This document shows positions 49,220 to 60,199 of a DNA stretch of 64,000 nt, one piece after another. A model generated the notes under the pieces. The model was not told the DNA's origin, did not search any database, and saw only the letters and a program-made list of their open reading frames with translations. The translations under genes were made by a program, and so were the position numbers. Origin of the DNA: Clavibacter michiganensis (GTDB lineage Bacteria; Actinomycetota; Actinomycetes; Actinomycetales; Microbacteriaceae); the NCBI RefSeq assembly GCF_016907085.1, contig NZ_JAFBBJ010000001.1, forward strand, positions 496,001 to 560,000, read 5' to 3'. How positions within the stretch are numbered: the stretch's first letter is position 1; the number at the start of each line of letters is the position of its first letter.

Positions 49220-52200
49220 ATGGTGGAGAGAGACGAGAACACCGGCAGGAGGCGACCCAGCCTCTTCGAGCGGCTCACGGGCCGCCGCGCCGAGACGACC
49301 GCGGCGACGGGGACCGGCGGCACGCCCGCCGTCCCCGCGTCCGCGACCCCCGAGGCGAGCGGCCCGCCCGCCGCCTCCGAAGCGAAGGGCCACACCCTGA
49401 ACGAGAACGACGACACCCGATCCACGCCCGACGAGACGGAGGCGCCGGTCGTCCGACGCTCCCGCCGCGCGAGCACCTCCGCATCCGCGCCCGCGGCCGC
49501 CCAGCCGGACGACGCCAGCGTCGACGCGTCCGCCTCGGCATCCGCTCCCGCTGGCGCCGCCGACGCGCAGGCCCCCGGTGCCGAGCAGCCCGCCGCGCCC
49601 GCCGCTCGTGCGCCGCGGAAGCGCGCCCCGCGCAAGGCCGCCGTCGCGGCCGAGCAGGAGGCGGCTGCGGCCGACGCACCCGACACGGAGGCGCCGGCAG
49701 CGGAGGCCGCTCCGGCCGCTCCGGCCGTCGAGCCCGTCGCCGAGGAGCCCGCCGCCCCGGCGCGCCCCGTGCCGTCGCTCTCCGTCTTCTTCCAGGCCCC
49801 GGACATCGCGCCGCTGCCTCCCCGCCGCGAGCGGGACGACCGTCGCGACGACGCCCGCGACGAGGACGACGACCTCGACCGCGACGAGCGCCCCTCGCGC
49901 TCCTCGCGCCGCGGCGGCCGAGGGCAGGACCGCAGCCAGGACCGCGGCGTCAGCCGTGACGGTCGCGGCCGCGACACCCGCGACGACGACCACGACGACG
50001 AGGACGACTCCCCGTCGGTCCGCCGCCGCGCGCGCCGTCGCTCCGGCGAGGAAGGCCGCGACGGCGACGACGCGCCCGGCACGGTCGTCAAGGTCCGCAC
50101 GCCGCGCGAGCCGGAGCTCATCACCGAGCCGCAGCGCATCAAGGGATCCACGCGCCTCGAGGCCAAGAAGCAGCGCCGCCGCGACGGCCGCGACGCCGGA
50201 CGCCGCCGCCCGGTCCTCACCGAGTCCGAGTACCTGGCGCGCCGCGAGTCCGTCGACCGCAGCATGATCGTCCGCTCGCGCGACGGCAAGATCCAGATCG
50301 GCGTGCTCGAGGACCAGGTGCTCGTCGAGCACTACGTCGCCCGCGCCGACGAGGCGTCGCTCATCGGCAACGTGTACCTCGGCCGCGTCCAGAACGTGCT
50401 GCCCAGCATGGAGGCCGCCTTCATCGACATCGGCCGCGGCCGCAACGCCGTGCTCTACTCCGGCGAGGTCGACTGGGACGCCGCCAACGCCGACAAGGGG
50501 CCGGGCAACCACGCGCGCCGCATCGAGGTGGCGCTGAAGCCCGGCGACCGCGTGCTCGTCCAGGTCACCAAGGACCCGGTCGGCCACAAGGGCGCCCGCC
50601 TCACGAGCCAGGTGAGCCTCCCCGGCCGCTACCTCGTGTACGTGCCCAACGGATCGATGAACGGCATCAGCCGCAAGCTGCCCGACACCGAGCGAGCCCG
50701 CCTCAAGAAGACCCTCAAGGAGGTGCTGCCCGAGAACGTGGGCGTGATCGTCCGCACCGCAGCCGAGGGCGCGACCGAGGAGCAGCTGAAGCTCGACGTC
50801 GAGCGCCTCACGTCGCAGTGGGCCGAGATCAGCCGCCAGGTCGAGAAGGCGCAGGCGCCCGCGCTCCTGCACTCCGAGCCGGACCTGCTGCTGAAGATCA
50901 TCCGCGACGTCTTCAACGAGGACTTCCGCGAGCTCGTGATCGACGGCGGCGACGCCCAGGAGATCATCGAGGGCTACCTGCGCGGCGTGGCGCCGGACCT
51001 CATCGACCGGGTGCAGACGTACTCGGGCGAGAAGGACTCCTTCGACCACTACCGCGTCAGCGAGCAGATCGAGAAGGCGCTCGACCGCAAGGTCTGGCTG
51101 CCGTCCGGCGGATCCCTCGTCATCGACCGCACCGAGGCCATGACCGTGGTCGACGTCAACACGGGGAAGTTCGTCGGATCCGGCGGCAACCTCGAGGAGA
51201 CCGTCACCAAGAACAACCTCGAGGCCGCCGAGGAGATCGTCCGCCAGATGCGCCTGCGCGACATCGGCGGCATCATCGTCGTCGACTTCATCGACATGGT
51301 GCTCGAGTCCAACCGCGACCTCGTGCTCCGCCGCCTGGTGGAGTGCCTGAGCCGCGACCGGACCAAGCACCAGGTCGCCGAGGTCACCTCGCTCGGGCTC
51401 GTGCAGATGACCCGCAAGAAGCTCGGCCTCGGGCTGCTCGAGTCGTTCTCGGAGAACTGCGAGACGTGCGCCGGGCGGGGGATCATCATCCACCACGACC
51501 CGCTCATGGCCCACAAGCAGACGCCGCAGGAGCCCGTGCAGGGCCAGGGCCGCCGTCGCGGCGGCAAGGGCCAGCAGGACCACGGCACCGGCGGCGGCAA
51601 CGGCAACGGGGGCAACGGCGGAGGTCGCGGCAACGGCGGCGGCCAGGCGCAGCAGCAGCGCACGCCCGCGGCCAGCACACACAGCATCACGGACGACGCG
51701 CGCTCCGCCCTCGCCAAAATCGCCACGAGCACCATCCAGACGGTGAACGAGGCCATCGACCGGGTCGAGGACGTCGTGCGCACGCCGGACGAGAGCGCCG
51801 ATGCCGCGCCGCCGGCCGAGGCGGCTCCCGCCGAGGAGCAGCCGCGCGGCGACCGCCCGCGTCGGAGCCGCGGGGGCCGGGGGCGCGCGTCGTCCGCGAC
51901 CGCCGAGCCGGCGACGCCGACGCCCGTCGACGAGGCGCCGTCCGCTCCCGCCGAGGACCCGACGCCGGCCGACGCTCCCGTGGAGGAGCCCGCCCTGTCG
52001 ACGCTCGAGCCGCGCGAGGCCATCCGCCTGGAACCCGTGCAGATCCTCGACATCCCGGTCGCGAGCACCCGCACGGCTCCGCGCCGCGTGAGCTCGGCCG
52101 ACGCGGAGCAGCTCCTCGGCTCCGTGCTCGACGCGCTGCCGCAGCCCAAGGAGCCCGGCCAGGGGCGTTCGCGCAGCCGTCGGGTCTCGACGCAGACGCT

Positions 52201-52234
52201 GACGACGCCGGCCCCGGCCGACGACGCGAGCTGA
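49220..52234 (+). CDS. rne: Ribonuclease E/G
   Basis: A 1,004-residue RNase E/G. A long disordered N-terminal region (about 1-330; Ala/Pro, then Arg/Asp-rich) precedes the catalytic core. The S1 domain begins near 355 (RVQNVLPSMEAAFIDIGRGRNAVLY), the DNase I-like catalytic residues lie in VVDVNTGKFVG (~643) and IGGIIVVDFIDM, and the zinc-link is CETCAGRG (~748). A Gly/Asn-rich then acidic C-terminal tail follows. Actinobacterial enzymes carry such flanking scaffolds on both sides of the core, probably for degradosome contacts. It processes rRNA and initiates mRNA decay. Confidence 0.95.
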   Translation: MVERDENTGRRRPSLFERLTGRRAETTAATGTGGTPAVPASATPEASGPPAASEAKGHTLNENDDTRSTPDETEAPVVRRSRRASTSASAPAAAQPDDASVDASASASAPAGAADAQAPGAEQPAAPAARAPRKRAPRKAAVAAEQEAAAADAPDTEAPAAEAAPAAPAVEPVAEEPAAPARPVPSLSVFFQAPDIAPLPPRRERDDRRDDARDEDDDLDRDERPSRSSRRGGRGQDRSQDRGVSRDGRGRDTRDDDHDDEDDSPSVRRRARRRSGEEGRDGDDAPGTVVKVRTPREPELITEPQRIKGSTRLEAKKQRRRDGRDAGRRRPVLTESEYLARRESVDRSMIVRSRDGKIQIGVLEDQVLVEHYVARADEASLIGNVYLGRVQNVLPSMEAAFIDIGRGRNAVLYSGEVDWDAANADKGPGNHARRIEVALKPGDRVLVQVTKDPVGHKGARLTSQVSLPGRYLVYVPNGSMNGISRKLPDTERARLKKTLKEVLPENVGVIVRTAAEGATEEQLKLDVERLTSQWAEISRQVEKAQAPALLHSEPDLLLKIIRDVFNEDFRELVIDGGDAQEIIEGYLRGVAPDLIDRVQTYSGEKDSFDHYRVSEQIEKALDRKVWLPSGGSLVIDRTEAMTVVDVNTGKFVGSGGNLEETVTKNNLEAAEEIVRQMRLRDIGGIIVVDFIDMVLESNRDLVLRRLVECLSRDRTKHQVAEVTSLGLVQMTRKKLGLGLLESFSENCETCAGRGIIIHHDPLMAHKQTPQEPVQGQGRRRGGKGQQDHGTGGGNGNGGNGGGRGNGGGQAQQQRTPAASTHSITDDARSALAKIATSTIQTVNEAIDRVEDVVRTPDESADAAPPAEAAPAEEQPRGDRPRRSRGGRGRASSATAEPATPTPVDEAPSAPAEDPTPADAPVEEPALSTLEPREAIRLEPVQILDIPVASTRTAPRRVSSADAEQLLGSVLDALPQPKEPGQGRSRSRRVSTQTLTTPAPADDAS

Positions 52235-52261
52235 CCCACGGGCCGCCTGCGAGGCGGCTGC

Positions 52262-52303
52262 ACGACGGAGGGCCCGGAGCGCATGCTCCGGGCCCTCCGT
52301 CGT
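52262..52303. terminator. Terminator of rne
   Basis: Perfect 19-bp stem (ACGACGGAGGGCCCGGAGC and complement) with loop GCAT, placed between rne and the convergent DUF4031 gene. Confidence 0.88.
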
Positions 52304-52323
52304 CCCCTCGACCGATCCTGACG

Positions 52324-52602
52324 TCAGGATCGAGGCGCGCGCCGCTCCCGCTGGGTGACCCGCAGCCCGCTCGCCTGCAGCCGGCGCACCAGGTCGCGGT
52401 TCGAGACCGGCTCGGCGCCGCGCGCCACCAGCTCCGCGTGCCGCTCCTCGGGCACGTCGTAGTGGTCGCGATCGAAGGCGCGCTCCGGGATCCCGGCCGC
52501 GCGGGCGAAGGCATGCAGCTCCTCGAGCGAGGCGTCGCTCACGAGGTGCGCCCACAGACGCCCGTGCGCCGGCCAGGCCGGTCGGTCGAGGAGCACGCTC
52601 AT
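52324..52602 (-). CDS. DUF4031 domain protein
   Basis: A 92-residue protein matching DUF4031: SVLLDRPAWPAHGRLWAHLVSDASLEELHAFA near the N-terminus and DHYDVPEERHAELVARGAEPVSNRDLVRRL in the middle. The N-terminal Asp and the H-x-H-x-D-like features suggest a small nucleotide or metal-binding fold, but function is unknown. The start is set by a leaderless promoter (TAAGCT on the minus strand, six bases before ATG 52602). Confidence 0.9.
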   Translation of the reverse strand: MSVLLDRPAWPAHGRLWAHLVSDASLEELHAFARAAGIPERAFDRDHYDVPEERHAELVARGAEPVSNRDLVRRLQASGLRVTQRERRAPRS

Positions 52603-52614
52603 CCTGCGAGCTTA
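52603..52614 (-). promoter_or_regulatory. Leaderless promoter of the DUF4031 gene
   Basis: On the minus strand TAAGCT (52614-52609) is separated from ATG by six bases. Confidence 0.55.
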
Positions 52615-52738
52615 GGCAGGCGGGGCCGCGTCGGCGGTCCGAGGGATCGGGGGGACACCCGCGACGCGCCCGGCGCGCATGCGCCGGGACGGGGATCCTC
52701 TCGCGTATGATCGACCGAGGACGCCGGGGGTCCGGAGT

Positions 52739-52767
52739 TTGACCCCTGTCCGGCGTTCCGGTAACGT
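52739..52767 (+). promoter_or_regulatory. Sigma-A-type promoter of rplU-rpmA
   Basis: TTGACC at 52739-52744 and TAACGT at 52762-52767 with a 17-bp spacer, the best -35/-10 pair in the window. Transcription would start near 52774, leaving a ~119-base leader before the rplU GTG that may hold a ribosomal-protein leader structure. A second -10-like TATGAT lies at 52706-52711. Confidence 0.75.
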
Positions 52768-52892
52768 GAGTCGCTGGCATGCGCCGATCCCCAGAGATCG
52801 TGCGCCTGCGGCAGACTTCCTCCAATGATTCGGGCCACAGGGCGTCAAGTCCCCAGTGAGTCAAGCCCGCGAGAGAAAACAGGTACGGAAAA

Positions 52893-53201
52893 GTGGTTTA
52901 CGCAGTTGTGCGCGCCGGCGGTCGGCAGGAGAAGGTCGAGGTCGGGACCATCGTGACGATGGACCGGGTCAAGAACCAGCAGAGCGGCAAGGTCGTGCTC
53001 CCCGCGGTCCTGCTCGTCGACGGCGACACCATCACCACGGACGCCGCCAAGCTCGCCGACGTCACCGTCAGCGCCGAGATCCTGAACGACCTCCGCGGTC
53101 CCAAGATCGTCATCCAGAAGTTCAAGAACAAGACCGGGTACAAGAAGCGCCAGGGGCACCGCCAGGACCTCACGCGCGTCCAGGTCACCGAGATCAACTA
53201 G
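52893..53201 (+). CDS. rplU: 50S ribosomal protein L21
   Basis: A 102-residue L21 with [17 protein letters not shown] at the start and the basic C-terminal [18 protein letters not shown]. It binds 23S rRNA in the large subunit. The GTG start (MVYAVV) matches family N-termini; the ribosome site is weak. It is followed by rpmA after 24 bases, the universal L21-L27 order. Confidence 0.97.
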
Positions 53202-53225
53202 CACCGAGACCGCAGGGAGATACAG

Positions 53226-55140
<1,915 letters not shown>

Positions 55141-55143
55141 CGG

Positions 55144-55923
55144 GTGGGCACGGCCTCGCGCGCGGGCATCGCGTCCGCGCGGCGCATCGTCGTGAAGGTC
55201 GGCTCGTCCTCCATCAGCGGGGAGAACGCCGGGCAGATCGCGCCCCTCGTCGACGCCATCGCGTCCGTGCACGCGCGTGGGGCCGAGATCGTGCTCGTCT
55301 CCTCCGGCGCCATCGCGACGGGGATGCCGTTCCTCCGCCTCGACGACCGCCCGGCCGATCTCGCCACGCAGCAGGCCGCCGCCGCGGTGGGTCAGAGCGT
55401 GCTGATCTTCCGCTACCAGGAGAGCCTCGACCGCTACGGCATCGTCGCGGGCCAGGTGCTCCTCACGGCAGGCGACCTCGCCGCCCCCGACCACCGGGAG
55501 AACGCGCAGCGCGCGATGGAGCGCCTGCTGGGTCTCCGGCTGCTCCCGATCGTCAACGAGAACGACACCGTGGCCACGCACGAGATCCGCTTCGGCGACA
55601 ACGACCGGCTCGCCGCGCTCGTCGCCCGGCTGGTGGACGCGGACCTCCTCCTCCTCCTCTCGGACGTGGACGCGCTCTACACGCGGCCGCCGGAGGAGCC
55701 GGGAGCCCGGCGCATCGAGCACGTGGCGTTCGGCGACGAGCTGGATGGCGTCGAGATCGGCAGCACGGGAACGGGCGTGGGCACCGGGGGAGCGGTGACC
55801 AAGGTCGCCGCCGCGCGCCTCGCCGCCGAGGCCGGAACCGGGGTCCTCCTCACGTCGACCGCGCAGGTCGCCGAGGCCCTCGCGGGTGCCCATGTCGGCA
55901 CGTGGTTCGCGCCCCGCGGCTGA
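55144..55923 (+). CDS. proB: Glutamate 5-kinase, short form without PUA domain
   Basis: A 259-residue amino-acid kinase: IVVKVGSSSIS nucleotide loop, IVLVSSGAIATG, PIVNENDTVATHEIRFGDNDRLAALVA and GTGGAVTKVAAARLA. It phosphorylates glutamate in the first step of proline synthesis. Most ProB enzymes (~370 residues) carry a C-terminal PUA domain; this chain stops just after GTWFAPRG, the natural end of the kinase domain, so PUA is absent and the stop is not a frameshift artefact that I can see. The GTG start lies three bases after obgE. Confidence 0.94.
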   Translation: MGTASRAGIASARRIVVKVGSSSISGENAGQIAPLVDAIASVHARGAEIVLVSSGAIATGMPFLRLDDRPADLATQQAAAAVGQSVLIFRYQESLDRYGIVAGQVLLTAGDLAAPDHRENAQRAMERLLGLRLLPIVNENDTVATHEIRFGDNDRLAALVARLVDADLLLLLSDVDALYTRPPEEPGARRIEHVAFGDELDGVEIGSTGTGVGTGGAVTKVAAARLAAEAGTGVLLTSTAQVAEALAGAHVGTWFAPRG

Positions 55924-55930
55924 GCGATCC

Positions 55931-55957
55931 GCCTGCCCTCGCTCGCGGGCGGCAGGC
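55931..55957 (+). terminator. Possible terminator between proB and proA
   Basis: GCCTGCC at 55931-55937 pairs with GGCAGGC at 55951-55957. It lies just after proB and before the leaderless proA promoter. Confidence 0.4.
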
Positions 55958-55964
55958 GCCTGGC

Positions 55965-55977
55965 TAGGCTGCCGTGC
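55965..55977 (+). promoter_or_regulatory. Leaderless promoter of proA
   Basis: TAGGCT at 55965-55970, seven bases, ATG 55978. It gives proA its own transcript separate from proB. Confidence 0.55.
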
Positions 55978-57312
55978 ATGCCCTCGAACGTCCCCGGCGC
56001 CCCCGACGCCGTGCCCGCGACCCCGACCATCACCGCCGACGCGATCCCGGCCGAGCCGCCCACGGACGACGCGCTCGAGCGGATCCTCGTGGCCGCACGG
56101 GCGGCGTCCACGGACCTCGCCGCCACCACCTCCGGCCGCCGCGACGCCGCGCTCGACGCCATCGCGGCCGCCCTCGTCTCCGCCGCCGACCGCATCGTCG
56201 CCGCCAACGCCGAGGACCTCGCCGCGGGCCGGTCGGCCGGACTCGCGACGGGCCTCCTCGACCGGCTGACGCTCGACGCCCGGCGCGTGGCGGCCCTGGC
56301 TGACGCCGTCGCCGGGATCCGTTCTCTCGACGACCCGCTCGGCCACGTCGTCCGCGGCCGCACGCTGCCGAACGGCCTGCTGCTCTCGCAGGTGCGCGTG
56401 CCGTTCGGCGTCGTCGGCGCGATCTACGAAGCCCGCCCCAACGTCACGGTCGACATCGCGGCGCTCGCCCTGAAGAGCGGCAACGCCGTCGTGCTGCGCG
56501 GGGGATCCGCCGCCCTCCGCACCAACGCCGTCCTCGTCGACGTCATGCGCGGCGCCCTCGCGCGCGCCGGCCTCCCCGCGGACGCGGTGCAGACGGTCGA
56601 CGCGCACGGCCGCGCGGGCGCAGCCCGGCTCATGCGGGCGCGCGGCCTCGTCGACGTGCTGGTGCCGCGCGGATCCGCCGAGCTCATCCGCACCGTGGTG
56701 GAGGAGTCGACCGTTCCCGTCATCGAGACCGGGGCCGGCGTCGTCCACGTCTACCTCGACGCCTCCGCCGACGCGCGCATGGCCGTCGACATCGCCGTCG
56801 ACGCCAAGGTCAGCCGGCCCAGCGTGTGCAACGCGATGGAGACGCTGCTGGTCCACCGCGACGCGGCACCGCGCATCCTCGCCTCCGTGCTCGACGCCCT
56901 CCGCGACCGCGGCGTCAGCGTGCACGGCGACGCCGCCGTCCTCGAGCTGTGGCCCGATGCCGTCCCCGCCACCGACGCGGACTGGGCGGCCGAGTACCTC
57001 TCGCTCGACGTGGCGGTGCGCGTCGTCGACTCCGTCGAGGACGCGGTCTCGCACATCGCGCGCTGGTCGACGCACCACACCGAGTCCATCGTCACGTCCG
57101 ACCTCGCCGTGGCGGAGCGCTTCCTCGCCGCCGTGGACTCGGCCGTCGTGATGGTCAACGCGTCCACGCGCTTCACCGACGGATCCGAGTTCGGCTTCGG
57201 CGCGGAGGTCGGCATCTCCACGCAGAAGCTGCACGCGCGCGGTCCGATGGGCCTCGAGGAGCTCACCAGCACCAAGTGGATCGTCCGGGGCAGCGGACAG
57301 GTGCGCGGCTGA
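55978..57312 (+). CDS. proA: Gamma-glutamyl phosphate reductase
   Basis: A 444-residue aldehyde-dehydrogenase-superfamily enzyme. The catalytic Cys284 lies in [13 protein letters not shown], and other signatures are [42 protein letters not shown] and the C-terminal [23 protein letters not shown]. It reduces gamma-glutamyl phosphate with NADPH to glutamate semialdehyde for proline. An Ala/Pro-rich N-terminal stretch of about 30 residues precedes the fold. Confidence 0.97.
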   Translation: MPSNVPGAPDAVPATPTITADAIPAEPPTDDALERILVAARAASTDLAATTSGRRDAALDAIAAALVSAADRIVAANAEDLAAGRSAGLATGLLDRLTLDARRVAALADAVAGIRSLDDPLGHVVRGRTLPNGLLLSQVRVPFGVVGAIYEARPNVTVDIAALALKSGNAVVLRGGSAALRTNAVLVDVMRGALARAGLPADAVQTVDAHGRAGAARLMRARGLVDVLVPRGSAELIRTVVEESTVPVIETGAGVVHVYLDASADARMAVDIAVDAKVSRPSVCNAMETLLVHRDAAPRILASVLDALRDRGVSVHGDAAVLELWPDAVPATDADWAAEYLSLDVAVRVVDSVEDAVSHIARWSTHHTESIVTSDLAVAERFLAAVDSAVVMVNASTRFTDGSEFGFGAEVGISTQKLHARGPMGLEELTSTKWIVRGSGQVRG

Positions 57313-57356
57313 CGGCACGCCCGGCCGCGGGTGCGCCCCGTGCGGGGGCCCGCCGG

Positions 57357-57362
57357 TAGGAT
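57357..57362 (+). promoter_or_regulatory. -10 element of the small membrane protein gene
   Basis: TAGGAT would start transcription near 57369 and give a ~42-base leader with CGGAG before ATG 57411; probably also serves nadD. Confidence 0.45.
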
Positions 57363-57410
57363 GGCAGGCGCCGCCTCCGCTCGACGGGGCGTGCCACGAA
57401 CGGAGATCCC

Positions 57411-57626
57411 ATGCACGCGCTGACCACCACCATCCTCGCCGAGACCGAGCACGCCATGGAGCTCGCCGCTCCGCTCTGGGTGTTCCCGGCCGTCGCGGCG
57501 GTCGTGTTCGTCGCGCTCGGGGTGGTCATGTTCAGCTTCCGCGACGTGAGCAACCGCCACTCGGAGAAGTGGGGCAAGCCCCCCGTCGCCGAGCAGGGCC
57601 ACGGCACCGCCGACTCGACGCACTGA
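57411..57626 (+). CDS. Small single-pass membrane protein
   Basis: A 71-residue protein with one transmembrane helix at about residues 21-41 ([23 protein letters not shown]), a short N-terminus outside and a hydrophilic His/Lys-containing tail ending [16 protein letters not shown]. It lies between proA and nadD; I recall similar small proteins here in Microbacteriaceae, without known function. The ribosome site is CGGAGATCCC. Confidence 0.75.
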   Translation: MHALTTTILAETEHAMELAAPLWVFPAVAAVVFVALGVVMFSFRDVSNRHSEKWGKPPVAEQGHGTADSTH

Positions 57627-57643
57627 GCGCGAGCACCCTCCAG

Positions 57644-58246
57644 ATGACGACACCCGCGACCCCGCGCCTCCGCATCGGGGTCATGGGCGGCACGTTCGAC
57701 CCCATCCACAACGGCCACCTCGTCGCCGCGAGCGAGGTGCAGCAGCACCTCCAGCTCGACGAGGTGATCTTCGTCCCCACCGGGCAGCCGTGGCAGAAGC
57801 AGACGGTCACGGACGGCGAGCACCGCTACCTGATGACCGTGATCGCGACCGCGGCCAACCCGCGCTTCACCGTGAGCCGCGTCGACATCGACCGCGCGGG
57901 CACCACGTACACGATCGACACCCTCCGCGACATCCGGCGCACGCACCCGGACGCGGAGCTGTTCTTCATCACCGGCGCGGACGCGATCCAGCAGATCCTC
58001 GGCTGGAAGGACGTCGCCGAGCTGTGGGACCTCGCGCACTTCGTCGCCGTCACCCGCCCCGGCCACGACCTCACCGAGAGCGGCCTCCCGCACGCCGACG
58101 TAAGATTGCTGGAGGTCCCGGCGCTGGCGATCTCCTCGACCGACTGCCGGGCCCGTGTCGGACGGGGCTTCCCCGTGTGGTACCTCGTCCCCGACGGAGT
58201 CGTCCAGTACATCTCCAAGCACCACCTGTATCGGAGCCCGCAATGA
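57644..58246 (+). CDS. nadD: Nicotinate-nucleotide adenylyltransferase
   Basis: A 200-residue nucleotidyltransferase with the [12 protein letters not shown] motif (residues 15-26, T/HxGH) and the C-terminal [28 protein letters not shown] (ISST-x2-R). It makes nicotinate adenine dinucleotide in NAD synthesis. ATG 57644 was chosen by homology; no strong ribosome site is seen. Its stop overlaps the next ATG (ATGA). Confidence 0.96.
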   Translation: MTTPATPRLRIGVMGGTFDPIHNGHLVAASEVQQHLQLDEVIFVPTGQPWQKQTVTDGEHRYLMTVIATAANPRFTVSRVDIDRAGTTYTIDTLRDIRRTHPDAELFFITGADAIQQILGWKDVAELWDLAHFVAVTRPGHDLTESGLPHADVRLLEVPALAISSTDCRARVGRGFPVWYLVPDGVVQYISKHHLYRSPQ

Positions 58247-59733
58247 CCCCCTCCCACGACGCGCCCGACACCGGGCCCACCTCGTTCGACGACGGTCCCG
58301 CTCCCGCGACCCTCGGGCTGAGCCGCCGCGAGATGCGCGCCGCCGAGCGCGCCCGTGCGCTGGCGCTCGGCATCGACGAGGCGGACGACGCCCCGGTCGA
58401 GGATTCGGCGCCTGTCGAGGAGCCGTCCGCGACGTCTGCTCCGGCCGCCCCCTCGGACGACCAGCCCGAGGCCTCCGGCTCGACCGGCGCCGACGGATCC
58501 GACGCCCGGCCCGACGAGTCCACGACTCCGCAGCCCGCCCCGCTCACCGCTCCCGGCGTGGGCCCCGACACCTCGGCCATCCTGCTGTCCGGCGGCGTGC
58601 TGACCCGGCGCCAGCTGCGCGCCATCCGCGAGGCCGAGGAGGCCGCGCGCCAGCAGCGCGGCTCCGAGCACGAGGACGCCGACGCGACGCCGTCAGGATC
58701 CGAGACGGGCCCGACCTCGACGACCGGCGCGCCCGCGGCCGTCGACGACGCGCCCCCGACGTCCTCGGAGACCTCCGTCCCGCCGTACGCGCGCTACGGC
58801 AGCGGATCCCGCGCGACGCCGCGACCGCGTGCGCCGTACGGCAGCGCGTACCGGCGCTCCGCCGTCGCGGACGCGACGGAGCCCCCTGTGCCCGCCGCGG
58901 AGGACGGCGCGCAGGTGGTGGCGTCGGACGAGGCGTCCGGCACGACCGCGGACCGCACGGCGACCTCGGCCGAGACGCCGTCGGCGTGGCCCTTCGCGCC
59001 GATCGTCCCCTCGGGCGACGCCGCCGGTCGGGACGTGGACGCCTCGGGCGAGCAGCCGACCGTCCCGCCCCTCGCGGCCCACGCCCCCAGCCAGGAGGAG
59101 GACCCGCGTCCCGCGCCCTCCCTCGAGACCACCCCGTGGATCACGGCGGCCGCCGAGCAGCCGCTCGAGCCGGCGTTCGGCACGCGGGCGTCCAGCGCCG
59201 TCGAGGACGTCCCGGGCGATGCGACCGACGCCTCGCCCGCGACGGACGCGGACGCACCCGAGACCGCGGATGCCCCCACGTCGTACACCCCGCCTGCGGG
59301 CCACTGGTCCCTGCAGGACCAGGTCGACGAGGACCAGCCCCACACGGGCAACCACTTCATCCTCCCGACCGTGCCGCATGTCAACGACATGCAGCAGGCG
59401 CTCAACAGCACGGGCGAGATCATCATCACCGGCTCCATCGACCTGCCGCGCAGCCTCGGCTCCATGGGCACGCACCCGGACCGCTTCGACACGGCCGACA
59501 TGGACCGCATCCTCGAGCAGGGCGACGACCACGATCACGCGCCGGGCGGCACCGACTCGGAGCCCGTGCGGGCCAGCCGTGCCGTCAGCACCCACACCTC
59601 GACGCGCGCCGTCGTGCAGCCGCCGCCCCGCAAGCGCTTCACGGCGCCGGTCGTCGCGGCCGTCGCGGCCGGGGGAGTCGCCGTCATCGGCGCCGGACTC
59701 GTCATCGTCGCGTTCATGACGAATGTATTCTGA
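58243..59733 (+). CDS. Long disordered protein with one C-terminal membrane anchor
   Basis: A 496-residue protein. Residues 1-370 are mainly Ala/Pro/Ser/Thr/Asp/Glu and probably disordered, with two short charged helices that look alike: [18 protein letters not shown] (~26-43) and [19 protein letters not shown] (~122-140). A more conserved-looking block follows (about 370-435: [49 protein letters not shown]). One transmembrane helix sits at the end ([24 protein letters not shown]) with almost nothing after it, so the bulk is cytoplasmic if tail-anchored. It is coupled to nadD (ATGA) and upstream of rsfS. Function unknown. Confidence 0.82.
   Translation: MTPSHDAPDTGPTSFDDGPAPATLGLSRREMRAAERARALALGIDEADDAPVEDSAPVEEPSATSAPAAPSDDQPEASGSTGADGSDARPDESTTPQPAPLTAPGVGPDTSAILLSGGVLTRRQLRAIREAEEAARQQRGSEHEDADATPSGSETGPTSTTGAPAAVDDAPPTSSETSVPPYARYGSGSRATPRPRAPYGSAYRRSAVADATEPPVPAAEDGAQVVASDEASGTTADRTATSAETPSAWPFAPIVPSGDAAGRDVDASGEQPTVPPLAAHAPSQEEDPRPAPSLETTPWITAAAEQPLEPAFGTRASSAVEDVPGDATDASPATDADAPETADAPTSYTPPAGHWSLQDQVDEDQPHTGNHFILPTVPHVNDMQQALNSTGEIIITGSIDLPRSLGSMGTHPDRFDTADMDRILEQGDDHDHAPGGTDSEPVRASRAVSTHTSTRAVVQPPPRKRFTAPVVAAVAAGGVAVIGAGLVIVAFMTNVF
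59726..59731 (+). promoter_or_regulatory. Candidate -10 element of rsfS
   Basis: TATTCT at the very end of the disordered-protein gene would start transcription near 59738, giving a ~35-base leader with GGAAGG before the rsfS GTG. No clear -35. Confidence 0.35.
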
Positions 59734-59772
59734 TCGTCTGATGCCCCATCCCACCCGTCCCGGAAGGACTCT

Positions 59773-60150
59773 GTGACCGCTTCTCCCCGCGCCCTCGACC
59801 TACTCAAGGTCGCCGCATCCGCTGCCGACTCCAAGCAGGCCATCGACCTGGTCGCGCTCGACGTCTCCGGGCCCCTGCCCCTCACCGACGTCTTCCTGAT
59901 CGCCTCGGCCCGCAACGAGCGGAACGCGCAGGCGGTCGCCGACGAGATCGAGGACAAGATGATCGAGGCGGGCGCCAAGCCGCTCCGCCGCGAGGGGAAG
60001 AGCGAGGGACGCTGGATCCTTCTCGACTTCGGCGACGTCGTCGCCCACGTCTTCACCGAGGAGGACCGCATGTACTACTCGCTGGAGCGCCTCTGGAAGG
60101 ACTGCCCCGTCGTCGCCCTCGAGATCGAGCCGACGGCCTCCGCATCCTGA
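59773..60150 (+). CDS. rsfS: Ribosome silencing factor
   Basis: A 125-residue RsfS (DUF143). Signatures are DLVALDVSGPLPLTDVFLIAS, RNERNAQAVADEIED, EGKSEGRWILLDFGDVVAHVF and the terminal YYSLERLWKD. It binds L14 (uL14) and blocks subunit joining when nutrients fall. The GTG start has GGAAGG upstream. The nadD-...-rsfS neighbourhood is standard in actinobacteria; here one extra gene lies between them. Confidence 0.96.
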   Translation: MTASPRALDLLKVAASAADSKQAIDLVALDVSGPLPLTDVFLIASARNERNAQAVADEIEDKMIEAGAKPLRREGKSEGRWILLDFGDVVAHVFTEEDRMYYSLERLWKDCPVVALEIEPTASAS

Positions 60151-60160
60151 TCCGATCCTC

Positions 60161-60178
60161 CCGGGCAGCGACGCCCGG
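60161..60178 (+). terminator. Possible terminator after rsfS
   Basis: CCGGGC/GCCCGG 6-bp stem with loop AGCGAC, ten bases after the rsfS stop; weak. Confidence 0.35.
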
Positions 60179-60199
60179 CACTCGCGAGGAGCTCCCCGC

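Noticed and set aside
49028..52864. A 1,278-codon open frame antisense to rne
   Set aside because: Shadow of the rne reading frame; repetitive composition, no ribosome site and no recognisable fold.
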